Positions 44,728-54,561 of a DNA stretch of 64,000 nt are shown here, in pieces; within the stretch, counting starts at the first letter, position 1, and every line of letters begins with the position of its first letter. The stretch lies in contig JAAFAI010000018.1 in NCBI GenBank assembly GCA_018222405.1, positions 47,288 to 111,287 of the forward strand, in the 5' to 3' direction. The notes under the pieces are model-generated. The model ran no database searches. It had not been told where the DNA came from and saw only the letters and a list, made by a program, of their open reading frames with translations. Position numbers and translations under genes: made by a program. This DNA comes from Gammaproteobacteria bacterium. GTDB taxonomy: Bacteria; Pseudomonadota; Gammaproteobacteria; Enterobacterales; Alteromonadaceae.

Positions 44728-45468
44728 CTAGCCCGGCAGTAATGCGGCGGCAGCCAGTAAGGTCATGCCAATCACCAGCCAGCGGTAGTGTTTTTCGTTG
44801 ATCCGCTTTACCAGCCAGATCCCTAAGTACACCCCAGCAATGATCAGCGGTAAGGCTATCAGGTTTAAGGTAAAGCTTTGCCAATCAATGGTTTCCCATA
44901 CATACACGTGGAAGGGTACCTTAAAGATATTGATTACCAGGAAGAACCAGGCCGCGGTGCCAATAAACTCGTTTTTGGGCAGGCGCATACTTAGCAGGTA
45001 AACGGCCATTACTGAGCCGGCCAGATTGCCCACCATAGTGGTAAAACCGCCAAGCACCCCCGCCAGTATGGCAAACCAGGTGTAATCAGGCACCGCCGAT
45101 TTATTGCGCTCAAGCCACAACATCAGCCCCACACTGGCAAAAATAATCACCGCCATTATTTGCATAAACAGTGCGTCGTTAATGTGGTCGCCCAGCCAGG
45201 TGCCAATTAAGACCCCCACAAATGCCGAAGGGAAGAGTTTGATAAGAAATTGCCAGTTAGCGTGACGGTGATAATGATGCACGGCAAAAATATCGGCCAT
45301 TATCAGCATTGGTAACATCACACCGGAGGAGTGCTTACCGCCAAATAGCAAGGCAAGCAGCGGTACCGATAACAGTGTCAGGCCGTGGATCCCAGCTTTG
45401 GCCAGGCCAACCATAAAGCCAATAGCCAGCACCAACGCTATGTCAAAGCCAGTGAGCGATTCAAACAT
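44728..45468 (-). CDS. TSUP (TauE/SafE) family permease
   Basis: A 246-residue protein with about eight transmembrane helices. N-terminal ALVLAIGFMVGLAKAGIHGLTLLSVPLLALLFGGKHSSGVMLPMLI and the internal LAGVLGGFTTMVGNLAGSVMAVYLLS are the duplicated TSUP motifs. Family members export sulfite, sulfoacetate or other organosulfur anions; the substrate here is unknown. ATG at 45468 chosen over the adjacent TTG. It lies upstream of the amylase gene but no shared role is evident. Confidence 0.88.
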   Translation of the reverse strand: MFESLTGFDIALVLAIGFMVGLAKAGIHGLTLLSVPLLALLFGGKHSSGVMLPMLIMADIFAVHHYHRHANWQFLIKLFPSAFVGVLIGTWLGDHINDALFMQIMAVIIFASVGLMLWLERNKSAVPDYTWFAILAGVLGGFTTMVGNLAGSVMAVYLLSMRLPKNEFIGTAAWFFLVINIFKVPFHVYVWETIDWQSFTLNLIALPLIIAGVYLGIWLVKRINEKHYRWLVIGMTLLAAAALLPG

Positions 45469-45579
45469 CAAAAGTAATTCATCCTAATTTAAAGCAGATT
45501 GATACCCGATACCTGCACCAGTATCGGCAAGACTATTGAACCACAAAGCAAACGAAGGAAGGAAGCGGTTAAATTGCTA

Positions 45580-46719
45580 TTAGCCTGAATGGTTGGCCTG
45601 TTCCTGGCTGTCACAATAGGCGGTAACAATATGTTGGGCCGCGTTTAATGAGCTGGCCAGCGCGGTAACGCAGTCGTTATCCAGCTTGCCCTGCTCAACC
45701 ATCTTTTGCAGCTCGGTGAGCGAGTTTTCCACCGACCATGGCCTCTTGTACGGCCGTTTGTGGGTCAGGGCATCGAAGATGTCGGCCACGGTGACTATTC
45801 TGGCTTCAATGGGCACTTGCTCGCCCTTAAGCCCGAAAGGATAGCCGGAGCCGTCGAGATACTCATGATGAAAGGCAATAATATTGCGCATGATCCTGGC
45901 ATCGTTAGCCTCAATCAGATTAAAATCCGCGAGGATGGAATCAATCATGTCTACGCCCTTTTGCACGTGGGTTTGCATAATCTGACGTTCGCTATCGGTT
46001 AGCCTGCCGGCCTTTAATAAAATGGCATCGGGAATGCCTATTTTGCCTATGTCGTGGAGCGGCGAAAACAGGTAAATGTGCTCAATGTCTTCATCGGAGA
46101 GGTCAAAATGAGCGGGTAAATTACGGGCTATAAGTTTACTCAGTTCCGCCATGCGGGTGAGGTGCATGCCGGTTTCAAAATCCCGCAGGTTAGCGATGCT
46201 GCGAATGGCCGATGCGGTGGCTACCAGTAAATGGGCGGCGGCGAGTTCATTGGCAATCGCATCACAAATGCTTGCGCAGCGCATTATAAGGTCACGCTGG
46301 ATGCTTGGGGTAAAGCTGTCTTTTTCAACGCTATCGATAAACACAAAGCCGAGAAACTGGTTCTGACGAATGATGGGGACAGTAAACGAACTCATATACC
46401 CCTGTTCAAGCAACCAGTCTGAATGTACCGAACCGCCGTGGATCTCAGCGCTGATATCATCAATAACCCGGCTTTGCTGATGGTTGGCCAGGTGAAGTAA
46501 AGAGGGCGTATCGTGCAGCTTTACCTCGTACCCGGCAATGGCATGGCCTTGTCGGGTACTGTTGATAAAGGTTTTGAGTACATCTGTAGGTTTATCATAA
46601 ATGGCACAGGCCAGTCGGCAAATATGCGGATAGTCGGCTAACAGCGCTTCGTGAAAACCCTGTAGCTTACCGGTAAGCGACTGAGAGGTAACAGAATGCA
46701 AGGGCTGAAAAGAAGTCAA
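45580..46719 (-). CDS. GAF/HD-GYP cyclic di-GMP phosphodiesterase-type protein
   Basis: A 379-residue protein. The N-terminal GAF-like sensor (about 25-160, HICRLACAIYDKPTDVLKTF and FTVPIIRQNQFLGFVFIDS) is followed by an HD-GYP domain. The metal site HDIGKIGIPD and the HHEYLDGSGYPFGL motif are intact, so cyclic di-GMP hydrolysis is expected. Cytoplasmic; no receiver or transmembrane segment. The start is TTG with a poor ribosome binding site, so the N-terminus is uncertain. It is divergent from the PLP-enzyme gene. Confidence 0.9.
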   Translation of the reverse strand: MTSFQPLHSVTSQSLTGKLQGFHEALLADYPHICRLACAIYDKPTDVLKTFINSTRQGHAIAGYEVKLHDTPSLLHLANHQQSRVIDDISAEIHGGSVHSDWLLEQGYMSSFTVPIIRQNQFLGFVFIDSVEKDSFTPSIQRDLIMRCASICDAIANELAAAHLLVATASAIRSIANLRDFETGMHLTRMAELSKLIARNLPAHFDLSDEDIEHIYLFSPLHDIGKIGIPDAILLKAGRLTDSERQIMQTHVQKGVDMIDSILADFNLIEANDARIMRNIIAFHHEYLDGSGYPFGLKGEQVPIEARIVTVADIFDALTHKRPYKRPWSVENSLTELQKMVEQGKLDNDCVTALASSLNAAQHIVTAYCDSQEQANHSG

Positions 46720-46813
46720 TGGAGGATCTCTGCGTAAACAAATTTAATCTAAACTTTAATATTAGACCACAACAACGACTCCCACAAATTTAACTGCATT
46801 TTGTTGATTTTGT

Positions 46814-46827
46814 TATGTTGTAACATA
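46814..46827. promoter_or_regulatory. small palindrome upstream of the PLP-enzyme gene
   Basis: TATGTT-GT-AACATA, in the 218-bp AT-rich divergent region between the HD-GYP gene and the PLP-enzyme gene. Its size suits a dimeric repressor. No regulator was assigned. Confidence 0.35.
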
Positions 46828-46937
46828 TCTATTGAAATCGTTGTTTTATCTTAACCAACTTTCAAGATATTGTTTTCAAAACGTAATAGTGTAATCGTAT
46901 AAAAAATACTAATTTACATTACTCTGGAGTCTCTTGC

Positions 46938-48236
46938 ATGTCAGCCCCTTTATTATCACGGCGTAAACTTTTACAGCACTCTTTGCTTTTGTCAGGTTCT
47001 CTGGCGGCTACGAGAGCCCTCGCCGATAGCTGGCCAACCCTGCCGCAATCCGATTTGACGGGTGCTGAGTTGGCTGCAGATGAAGCCTACTGGCACTCGG
47101 TAAGCGCGTTTTATAAAAAGACCGATGGCATTGTTAATCTTGAGCATGGCTACTGGGGTAAGATGGCGTTGCCTGTGGAACACTCTTATATCGAACTGAC
47201 CAAAATGGTAAATCATCAGTTGTCCTATTACGCGCGTAAAGACTGGTACGGTGACGCAAAGGCCTCGGTAAGCGCTGTAGCAGAATCACTGGCGGTCCCG
47301 GCAGAAGAAATCGCGCTCACCCGCAATGCCACCGAAGCCATGCATAATCTGTTATTCCAGTATAAAGGCATAAAGCCTGGCGACAGTCTGATGTGGGCTG
47401 ATATCGACTATCCTGCCTTTCAACGCTCCATGGCGGCACTGGCAGAACAGCGCGGCGCCACAGGTGTAGAAATTACTTTGCCTGCGCAAGCCTCCAAACA
47501 GCAATTGCTTGAGGTATACCAGGACAAGATCCGCAGCACGGCCAACCTGAAACTGATGATCCTGACCCATGCTTCCAATCAACACGGGTTAATATTACCG
47601 GTGGCAGAAATCGCGGCTTTTGCCAAACAGCATGGGGTTGATGTGATCTGTGACTGCGCTCAGTCATGGGGCCTAATAGACTTTACCCTGCCAGAACTGC
47701 ATGTCGACTGGGCGGTGTTTAACCTGCACAAATGGATTGGTTCGCCGGTGGGCGTTGGCGCTTTATATATGCGTAAGGGGACGTTGGACAAAGTTGCACC
47801 CTATCCAGGTGAAGCCGACCCTGATAATACCCTGGTGCACAAGCGTGTGCATATGGCCACGTCTAACTTTGCCGCCTTTCTTGCGGTACCGGATGCTATC
47901 CGTTTTCACAATAAGGTTGGCCCGGCGGCCAAGATGGCCCGCTTAAAATACCTGCGGGAACGCTGGGTGAGCAAAGCCCGCCACATGCCACACATCGAAG
48001 TACTCGGTGCTACCGATGACGCCAGTGCCAGCGGGATGGGAGGCTTTCGCCTTGCCGGGCAAACCAGCCATGGGCAGATAAATCAATTACAGAAACGCCT
48101 GGAAAACGAATTCGGGGTGTTTACCGTTGGCCGTCACGATTTAGCCAGCGGCAGCTGTATCCGCGTTACGCCTCAGGTATTTACTACCTTGCAGGAAATT
48201 GATGCGCTGGTTGATGCACTCGCCAGTCTGGCCTGA
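46938..48236 (+). CDS. Tat-exported class-V aminotransferase-fold PLP enzyme, PvdN-like
   Basis: A 432-residue protein. The N-terminus LLSRRKLLQHSLLLSGSLAATRALA is a twin-arginine signal, so the folded enzyme with cofactor should reach the periplasm. The fold is aminotransferase class V / isopenicillin-N-epimerase type, with NATEAMHNLLFQYKG, the Asp-containing VICDCAQSWG and the PLP Lys265 in NLHKWIGSPVGVGALYM. Periplasmic members include PvdN, which modifies the pyoverdine side chain. A TonB-dependent receptor gene follows 183 bases downstream on the same strand, suggesting a joint role on an imported ligand. No siderophore synthetase is visible. Confidence 0.88.
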   Translation: MSAPLLSRRKLLQHSLLLSGSLAATRALADSWPTLPQSDLTGAELAADEAYWHSVSAFYKKTDGIVNLEHGYWGKMALPVEHSYIELTKMVNHQLSYYARKDWYGDAKASVSAVAESLAVPAEEIALTRNATEAMHNLLFQYKGIKPGDSLMWADIDYPAFQRSMAALAEQRGATGVEITLPAQASKQQLLEVYQDKIRSTANLKLMILTHASNQHGLILPVAEIAAFAKQHGVDVICDCAQSWGLIDFTLPELHVDWAVFNLHKWIGSPVGVGALYMRKGTLDKVAPYPGEADPDNTLVHKRVHMATSNFAAFLAVPDAIRFHNKVGPAAKMARLKYLRERWVSKARHMPHIEVLGATDDASASGMGGFRLAGQTSHGQINQLQKRLENEFGVFTVGRHDLASGSCIRVTPQVFTTLQEIDALVDALASLA

Positions 48237-48297
48237 ACCGGGCCTTCAAAAGCAACCTTATATCGTAGGCTTTCTTATCCTGTGTGACTGTTACAAA

Positions 48298-48330
48298 TAG
48301 ATGAATTTTATAAGCTTTTTGATTCATCTA
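48298..48330 (+). promoter_or_regulatory. hairpin between the PLP-enzyme and TonB-receptor genes
   Basis: 9-bp arms TAGATGAAT / ATTCATCTA with a 15-base AT-rich loop. It could be a weak terminator or an operator. It lies 90 bases upstream of the receptor start. No Fur box was recognised with confidence. Confidence 0.4.
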
Positions 48331-48419
48331 ACTGTCAGGGAATGGTCATGGAATTGTCATTGAGCGGGTCTAATCTGGCGCGCCAAATATCCCTATAAAA
48401 TCACACAGGAAACACAACC

Positions 48420-50768
48420 ATGAACCCAACCAAGTTAAAGCAGCGTTCGCTGCTGGCTTTGTCGGTACTCGCCGCTCTGGCTGGTACGCCCGTTTTGGCC
48501 GAAGCAATGAATGCGCCTGCTGCCCAGCCGGATGAAATCGAAGAGGTTACCGTAGTCGGACGCAGCGTTTCTTATGCCAACAACGCTACAGAAGAGTCGA
48601 TGATCAAGCAGCAAAGCAGCATGACCAGCGTGCTGGCAACCATTGATAACCTGCCGGGCGTGCTGATCAACGAAGGGGACACCTTTGGCTCCGACGACTG
48701 GTCTACCAGCATTTCAATTCGTGGTTTCTCTGTGGATCTCGACCAGCAACAAATTGGTATGACGGTTGACGGCATTGCCAACGGTAACTCTAACTACGGC
48801 GGTGGTGCCAAAGCTAACCGCTATATCGATACCGAAAACCTCCGCGCTGTAGAAGTTTCTCAGGGAACTGCTGATATCGCCTCCCGTTCACACGAAGCAC
48901 TGGGTGGTACCATTAACTTCACTACCATTAACCCGGGCATGGAAGAGTTACTTACGGTGAGCTCGACCTTTGGTGAATTCGATGCGCAAAAATTATTCAT
49001 GCGTTATGAGACCGGTGAAATTGCCGCCGACACCTATGCCTGGATCAGTATGTCGACCCAGGAAAACAGCGACTGGATGACGCACACCGCCGAGAATACC
49101 CGCGATCACATGGCTGCCAAGTTTGTCAGCTATATGAGCAACATGGATATTACCGGTTATATTTCTTACGACGATACTCACGAAGATAACTACCAGCGCA
49201 TTTACAGCCTTGAGCAGTTTGCCCAAAGTCCGGCCTGGGACGAATTAACCGGCAACTGGACCGGTGTGCCTTATATCGATCAGTCTTATCGGCGTGGTTG
49301 GTCTACTCTGCGTGAAAATCTGTTCGCTTACTTAGAAGCCAATATGTCACTGGGTGGCGTAGACGTGAAAGCCAATGCCTACTGGCACAAAAACGAAGGC
49401 CGTGGTGACTGGGTACCGCCTTATATCGTCGATGTCAACGATGATGGCAGCAACGGCCATTCGGAGCTGGTACACGGCAATACTTATGAAGGCGGCGCGC
49501 CGTTGGGGCAAATCTACTTTGTGGATGCAAACGGCAACTCGTTATCACCCATGGCAGATTGTGAAAGCTCGCTGACATTCCCTTATGGTGGCGGCGGTGC
49601 AGTGTACGATCCGGCCTGTTATCCGACTAATGCTATTCCGGTTGGCTCTTATCGCCACACCAACTACGACAAGCAGCGTACCGGTATCAATATCGATGCC
49701 GTATGGGTTGCGCAGATTGGCGACATGGAGAACACCCTGCGCGCCGGTTTGTGGTACGAAGATTATGAGCGCAAGGAAAACCGTAGCTGGCAGAAAATCA
49801 TCGATTCACGGGTAGGTTATCAGTTTGATGAAACCCCATACTGGGTGCAGTACAGCAGCGAATTTCCGGTTGAAACGCTGATGTACTATGTTGAAGATGA
49901 AATCGACCTTGGTGTTGCCACACTGCGCGTTGGTGCCAAGAAGTTTAACGTTGATATCGAGAAAAAAGACCTGTTTGTACCGGCTAACAGTTTGTCGGTT
50001 GAGTCTGACTCTGATGTATTGTTCTCGGCGGGTGTGGTAGCACCGGTGATGGATGGCGTTGAGGTGTTTGCTGGCTTTGCGCAAAACTATGCCGCAATCA
50101 AAGACGGCGTGCTGGAAAGCAGCTCAGTGGATATTTCTTCGGTTGAGCCGGAAACCGCCGACAACATCGATTTAGGTTTGCGCTATGTGGCTGCCGACAT
50201 CAACGTCAGCTTAACTTACTACAACATCGACTTTGACAACCGCATTACTTACCAAAGTGCCGAGGAAGCAGGTGGCGTAGATTACTTAGGTGAGCTCGAC
50301 GGGACTTATGTAAACGTAGGTGGTGTGCGGTCAGACGGTATTGAAGTGGCCATGGATTACACTATTACCAACAAGCTTGGCCTGTACTTCTCATACACTC
50401 ATAATAATTCAGAGTACAAAGATCCGGCAGCCTCTACCGGCTTTGTGGATGGCCAGCGCGTGGTAGGCTCAGCTGAAGACATGTTTGTGGTAAGCCTCGA
50501 TTACACCGCTGATGTTTACAACATGGGTCTTTCCACCAAGTATGTAGGCGAACGCTCAGCCGGCTCGTTTGAGGTTGATTCATACACCGTAGCTGACTTC
50601 TACCTTGGCGCGGCGGTTGACTCACCGGTTCAGGGTATCAGCAATATCGACGTTCGCCTGACCATTAACAACCTGTTCGACAGCAGCTATCTGGGTACAG
50701 TGGTTAATGGCGGAGCCTGGATTGGCGCACCGCGTACGGCAGCACTGAACTTAAAAGCGAGTTTTTAA
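48420..50768 (+). CDS. TonB-dependent outer membrane receptor
   Basis: A 782-residue protein with a Sec signal peptide (cleavage after PVLA). A TonB box-like EEVTVVGR is near residue 42. The plug domain (about 60-180) has TSISIRGFSVDLDQQQIGMTVDGI and LRAVEVSQGTADIASRSHEALGGTINF. A 22-strand barrel follows and ends in the terminal Phe of LNLKASF. It imports a ligand that cannot pass porins, using TonB energy. Ligand unknown; an acidic, Trp/Tyr-rich extracellular segment lies around residues 270-420. AGGAAA is before the ATG. A strong terminator follows. The nearby Tat-exported PLP enzyme is the likely functional partner. Confidence 0.93.
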   Translation: MNPTKLKQRSLLALSVLAALAGTPVLAEAMNAPAAQPDEIEEVTVVGRSVSYANNATEESMIKQQSSMTSVLATIDNLPGVLINEGDTFGSDDWSTSISIRGFSVDLDQQQIGMTVDGIANGNSNYGGGAKANRYIDTENLRAVEVSQGTADIASRSHEALGGTINFTTINPGMEELLTVSSTFGEFDAQKLFMRYETGEIAADTYAWISMSTQENSDWMTHTAENTRDHMAAKFVSYMSNMDITGYISYDDTHEDNYQRIYSLEQFAQSPAWDELTGNWTGVPYIDQSYRRGWSTLRENLFAYLEANMSLGGVDVKANAYWHKNEGRGDWVPPYIVDVNDDGSNGHSELVHGNTYEGGAPLGQIYFVDANGNSLSPMADCESSLTFPYGGGGAVYDPACYPTNAIPVGSYRHTNYDKQRTGINIDAVWVAQIGDMENTLRAGLWYEDYERKENRSWQKIIDSRVGYQFDETPYWVQYSSEFPVETLMYYVEDEIDLGVATLRVGAKKFNVDIEKKDLFVPANSLSVESDSDVLFSAGVVAPVMDGVEVFAGFAQNYAAIKDGVLESSSVDISSVEPETADNIDLGLRYVAADINVSLTYYNIDFDNRITYQSAEEAGGVDYLGELDGTYVNVGGVRSDGIEVAMDYTITNKLGLYFSYTHNNSEYKDPAASTGFVDGQRVVGSAEDMFVVSLDYTADVYNMGLSTKYVGERSAGSFEVDSYTVADFYLGAAVDSPVQGISNIDVRLTINNLFDSSYLGTVVNGGAWIGAPRTAALNLKASF

Positions 50769-50821
50769 TCGGTCTTTTTAACGAAGGCGCTTATTGCGTT
50801 TTCGATAAAGGCACGCATCAG

Positions 50822-50848
50822 ACGCCGGTATACTACCGGCGTTTTTTT
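50822..50848 (+). terminator. rho-independent terminator after the TonB receptor gene
   Basis: Perfect 9-bp stem ACGCCGGTA / TACCGGCGT, loop TAC, then seven T residues. Confidence 0.92.
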
Positions 50849-51062
50849 ATTACCGCTTACCAACAGTTGCAGGTCGGTTTAGGCAACAGCCTTTAAAATA
50901 TAATATGACTAAAAAGTGCACAGTTTCTGTTGCCTTTTCTGGTCTTACCAGGTTGGTGCAGGTGTGACTGGTGTGCTGAAAAAAACACACAAATTCTTAG
51001 ACTAAAGTACTGTTTTTAATACTGTATTAACATAAATCCACGATGTTGATTTATGTGGCATA

Positions 51063-51085
51063 ATAGATTATTGGTGATAATCTAT
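51063..51085. promoter_or_regulatory. inverted repeat upstream of the chemoreceptor gene
   Basis: ATAGATTAT-TGGTG-ATAATCTAT, perfect 9-bp arms. The identical arms flank 7994-8050 before the tandem-Cache gene. Probably a site for a regulator shared by the two sensory genes. Confidence 0.45.
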
Positions 51086-51179
51086 ATCAGTATTTTCTTA
51101 TGTAAATTAATAGTGGTTTAGTGCTTTTTTATATCGTTTAATAGTACTTAATCTAACCCCACCAATTACCCCATTCGCC

Positions 51180-52814
51180 ATGCTTAAAGGATTATTTACC
51201 ACTATCAGTGGTCGGCTCTATGCGAGCATCGCAGCGGTGCTGCTGGCCATACTGGCCCTGGAAGTCTTCAGCTTACTGAATGCCTACAACGACGCTGTAA
51301 ACGCTCGTCAGCGCGAGGTGCAGAGTCTGGTGCAATCTGCGGTGAGTCAGCTTAATACCTATCACCAGCTGGTCCTCAGTGGTGAACTGACCGAAAGCCA
51401 GGCACAGGAACGGGCGCTTGCTCAGCTCAATCAACAGCGTTATCAGGGCAACGAGTATTTCTTTGTGCTGGATTCCCGGGTCAGAATGATTGGCCACGGC
51501 GACCGGGTTGATGTGAGAGGTAAAGACTACAGCCAGGTGCTTACTGAAGCCGGCGAGCCGGTATTTGCCCAGATGGCCGCGCTGGTTAACAACAGCGCTA
51601 AACAAGCCGACTTTTTTGAATATAAATGGAAAAAGGCCGGCAGCAAAACGGCCGAACCCAAAGTGAGCTATGTAGCCACTTTCAAACCCTGGGGATGGGC
51701 GGTAGGTACCGGGGTATTTATTGATGATATCAATGCGCAGATCCTGCATGACATTCTGATGAACTCCATGGCGCTACTGGTCATTGCCGGATTGATGGTG
51801 TTTGCAGGTTTACGATTGTGCGCATCGATATTACGGCCACTGCGCCGGGTTAACCGCACAATGGAGCAGGTGGCGAATGCCGATTTATCCGTGCGGCTTA
51901 ATTATCACTCAGCCGATGAGTTAGGCGAAATGGCGGCTAATATCGATAAAACGCTGGAAGTATTTCAATCACTAATCGCCCAGCTGGTGGCGTCGGCAAC
52001 CCAGGTAGAAGGCAGTGCCGAACAACTGGCATCGGCAGCGGTACAAACCAATCAGGGCGTGCAGGCTGAAATGCGCAGTACCCAGCAGTTATATCATGCG
52101 GTAGAAAGCCTGAGTGTGACTATTGACGCCATTAACCAGCGGGCTAATCAAACCGCGCAGGTCAGCGAGTTGGTGGAAAAAGGCGTTAAGAGCAGCTCAA
52201 CTGAGGTTGCAGACTCTGAGGCAACCATCAAAGGCATGTCTGAGGTGGTAGCTGCTACCGCGGGTCAGCTTAAAGCTCTGGAAGCGGATACCGTGGAAAT
52301 TGCCAACGTGCTGGTTGAAATCGAAAGTATTTCTGAGCAAACCAACCTGCTGGCCTTAAACGCTGCCATTGAAGCCGCCCGGGCAGGGGATTCAGGGCGT
52401 GGCTTTGCGGTAGTAGCCGATGAAGTTCGCCAGCTCGCCATGCGCACCCGCAGTTCAACCGAAGAAGTGCGTGGCGTAATTGAACGCCTGCGTAGCAGTG
52501 TGGCGCAATCGGTATCGAGCATGGAGCAAAGTGAGCAAAATGCCATCGACAGCATGCAGCTTACCAGTCATGCTAACGAGAGCCTTGAGAAAATCCTTGG
52601 CCATGTAGAGAGTGTTCGTGAGCAAGCCCTTGATGGCGCTGAGGCCACCGAGGAGCAAAGTGTTGTAGTAAAAGAAATTCAGCAGCACCTGGGTGATATC
52701 ACCGTGGTCAGCGAGCAAACCAGTAGTGCTTCGGAGATGGTGGCTGCCAACAGCGAACAGCTCAGCCAGTTAGCTACCGATCTGCAGCGTCAGGTCAGTC
52801 GCTTTAAGCTGTAA
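51180..52814 (+). CDS. methyl-accepting chemotaxis protein with sCache_2-type sensor
   Basis: A 544-residue chemoreceptor. TM1 is at about 10-30. A periplasmic single-Cache domain (about 40-185) carries [28 protein letters not shown] and [26 protein letters not shown]2 is at about 193-213, then HAMP ([20 protein letters not shown]), then the signalling domain with the hairpin tip [35 protein letters not shown]. It should control the CheA kinase in response to a small ligand, often an organic acid for this sensor type. No clear ribosome binding site precedes the ATG. Single gene. Confidence 0.95.
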   Translation: MLKGLFTTISGRLYASIAAVLLAILALEVFSLLNAYNDAVNARQREVQSLVQSAVSQLNTYHQLVLSGELTESQAQERALAQLNQQRYQGNEYFFVLDSRVRMIGHGDRVDVRGKDYSQVLTEAGEPVFAQMAALVNNSAKQADFFEYKWKKAGSKTAEPKVSYVATFKPWGWAVGTGVFIDDINAQILHDILMNSMALLVIAGLMVFAGLRLCASILRPLRRVNRTMEQVANADLSVRLNYHSADELGEMAANIDKTLEVFQSLIAQLVASATQVEGSAEQLASAAVQTNQGVQAEMRSTQQLYHAVESLSVTIDAINQRANQTAQVSELVEKGVKSSSTEVADSEATIKGMSEVVAATAGQLKALEADTVEIANVLVEIESISEQTNLLALNAAIEAARAGDSGRGFAVVADEVRQLAMRTRSSTEEVRGVIERLRSSVAQSVSSMEQSEQNAIDSMQLTSHANESLEKILGHVESVREQALDGAEATEEQSVVVKEIQQHLGDITVVSEQTSSASEMVAANSEQLSQLATDLQRQVSRFKL

Positions 52815-52826
52815 GGGCAAGGCTGA

Positions 52827-53558
52827 CTATTTAATCGAAAAGGGGGTGAAGTTGGTATGTTCATCATACACATCAACACCCTCTGCACGTTTCAGCACTG
52901 CAATCACTTTGTAAGTCACCGGTGTTAACAGCACTTCCCACAGCACTTTCAGTGCATAGTTGGTAACCATTACCGTAAAGATAAGTTCGGTACTCCAGAT
53001 CCCCCAGAAAGCCACCGGATAAAACACGGCCGAGTCTACCGCCTGACCCACAATGGTAGAGCCAATTGTACGCTGATAAAGCGCTTTGCCTTTGCTGAGC
53101 ACTTTCATCTTGGCCATAACAAAGGCGTTGGCAAACTCACCTAACCAGATTGCCAGTACCGACGCCAGTACAATACGCGGTGCCTGGCCAAAATTCATCG
53201 CAAAACTGTCCTGCCGGCTGAGACCGCCTCCGAGGTCTTCATTCCAGCCCGGAGCAGGGGGCATCTCGGTTATAAACCAGGCCATAAAGGCAGCAAACCC
53301 TGCTGCAAAGAAGCCGGCCCAGATAGCCCGCCGGGCTCGTTGATAGCCATAAACCTCGGTGAGAACATCGCCCAGTACATAGGATAAAGGGAAGAAAATC
53401 ACGCCGGCACCAAAGGTAAAGCCAGCAATCTCAGCCACTTTACCCGCGCCGATAATATTGGAGCACACAATTAGGATACAGGTGGCAGCCAGTACAAAAT
53501 CAAAAAAACGAAAATGACGGGTGGAAGTGTCGGTAACTTTATTCAGTGGCGCTGTCAT
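52827..53558 (-). CDS. yhhQ: queuosine precursor transporter (YhhQ family)
   Basis: A 243-residue membrane protein with six to seven helices. It has the family motifs GAGVIFFPLSYVLGDVLTEVYGYQRARRAIWAGF, split in description, ILASVLAIWLGEFANAFVMAKMK and VGQAVDSAVFYPVAFWG. YhhQ imports preQ0/preQ1 for queuosine tRNA modification. The ATG at 53558 (MTAPLNKVTD) is chosen; the longer frame adds 102 residues with no homology-like features. It is convergent with the chemoreceptor gene with a 12-base gap. Confidence 0.93.
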   Translation of the reverse strand: MTAPLNKVTDTSTRHFRFFDFVLAATCILIVCSNIIGAGKVAEIAGFTFGAGVIFFPLSYVLGDVLTEVYGYQRARRAIWAGFFAAGFAAFMAWFITEMPPAPGWNEDLGGGLSRQDSFAMNFGQAPRIVLASVLAIWLGEFANAFVMAKMKVLSKGKALYQRTIGSTIVGQAVDSAVFYPVAFWGIWSTELIFTVMVTNYALKVLWEVLLTPVTYKVIAVLKRAEGVDVYDEHTNFTPFSIK

Positions 53559-53972
53559 AAAAGCTAAAGCTAAGTAATGGAAAGGCAATCCAGTGTGGCA
53601 CAGTCTTCGATACCCGTGCAATACGCAGTACCTAGCCAGTTGGATCCTTACAGAATTTAATTTGGTGAAGTGTTGGTCATCGGGATGCAATCTCTGGTGG
53701 TTATACTGGCCATTAACATGTGCCATGTTTAACGTCATCACAAAGAAATTATCGATATAAAACATGATCCTTAATTCAACTACATCGATAGTTTGTAGTG
53801 GCACGGTAATTGATTGCCTCTGGCATTGAACGTTTAGCCGGAAGCAATGCCTGAGTATATTCAACGCCCGGGTTATGCCCGGCCGGACTAAATAAGTACA
53901 GCGACATCATGGTTTAAATTTGCATCTGACAAATAACAAACTAGCTTTAAGATACAGACAGGAAAAAGTGGC
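53559..53972. other. 414-bp divergent region between yhhQ and the exonuclease gene
   Basis: Should hold both promoters. The leader side of yhhQ was inspected for a preQ1 riboswitch and none was recognised. The palindrome CCCGGG lies within a GCCCGGGTTATGCCCGG stretch at about 53866-53882. Otherwise nothing. Confidence 0.45.
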
Positions 53973-54497
53973 ATGCAAATACCAACAATCATCGACGTGG
54001 AAGCCAGCGGTTTTAGCTCTCACAGTTACCCCATAGAGGTAGGTGTGATAAGGAGTGACGGTGCGCGTTTTTGTCGATTGATTCGTCCTTACCCTCAGTG
54101 GTCACACTGGGACAAAAAAGCTGAGGCGCTCCATGGATTGAGCCGCGACCACCTGCAAAAGTGGGGTAATGATGGCCGCGACGTGTGCCTGGCGCTTAAT
54201 CAGTTTCTGGCTAATGGCACTGCCTATACCGATGGCTGGGTAGTTGATCACCCCTGGCTCATCAAGCTGTACGCCGCTGCCGGCGTAGATATGTCGTTTA
54301 GTGTAAGGGCACTGGAGTACGTGCTCAGCGAACAGCAAATGGATCTGTGGATGCGCACCAAAAACCAGGTGGTGTCGCATTTTAATGGCTGCCGCCATCG
54401 GGCCAGTACCGATGCCGAAATTATCCAGCAAACCTTTATTCGTACTCTCCCGCAACAGGATACCGATCATCTCGCCCGCGCCGTTATTAATGGCTAA
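53973..54497 (+). CDS. DEDDh-type 3'-5' exonuclease family protein
   Basis: A 174-residue single-domain protein with all five DEDDh residues visible: Asp8 and Glu10 in IIDVEASG, Asp92 in VVDHPWL, His142 and Asp147 in CRHRASTDAE. It resembles RNase T / DnaQ-like exonucleases and stands alone, with no polymerase domain. It should trim single-stranded 3' ends of DNA or RNA; the substrate is unknown. AGGAAA lies before the ATG. It is followed 64 bases later by a racemase-family gene on the same strand. Confidence 0.86.
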   Translation: MQIPTIIDVEASGFSSHSYPIEVGVIRSDGARFCRLIRPYPQWSHWDKKAEALHGLSRDHLQKWGNDGRDVCLALNQFLANGTAYTDGWVVDHPWLIKLYAAAGVDMSFSVRALEYVLSEQQMDLWMRTKNQVVSHFNGCRHRASTDAEIIQQTFIRTLPQQDTDHLARAVING

Positions 54498-54561
54498 ACC
54501 GGGTTGAGGTGGGTTACCCTGCTCATCTGTAACAAACACTTTATTCAGGCAAGGATACAAA

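Larger units (their letters stand above)
50769..51179. other. 411-bp intergenic region before the chemoreceptor gene
   Basis: Begins with the receptor terminator. From 51000 onward it is very AT-rich and contains two perfect inverted repeats: ACATAAATC/GATTTATGT (51030-51056) and ATAGATTAT/ATAATCTAT (51063-51085). No sigma-28 promoter was found. Confidence 0.6.

Noticed and set aside
50900..51179. Sigma-28 (flagellar) promoter for the chemoreceptor gene
   Set aside because: A TAAAGT word is present near 51004, but no GCCGATAA-like -10 lies at the right distance.
53559..53864. 102-residue N-terminal extension of the queuosine-precursor transporter
   Set aside because: Polar, unlike the family, and placed before the natural start MTAPLNKVTD.
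53559..53972. preQ1 riboswitch before the queuosine-precursor transporter gene
   Set aside because: No match to the short preQ1-I pattern or a pseudoknot-like A-rich tail was found in the leader strand.
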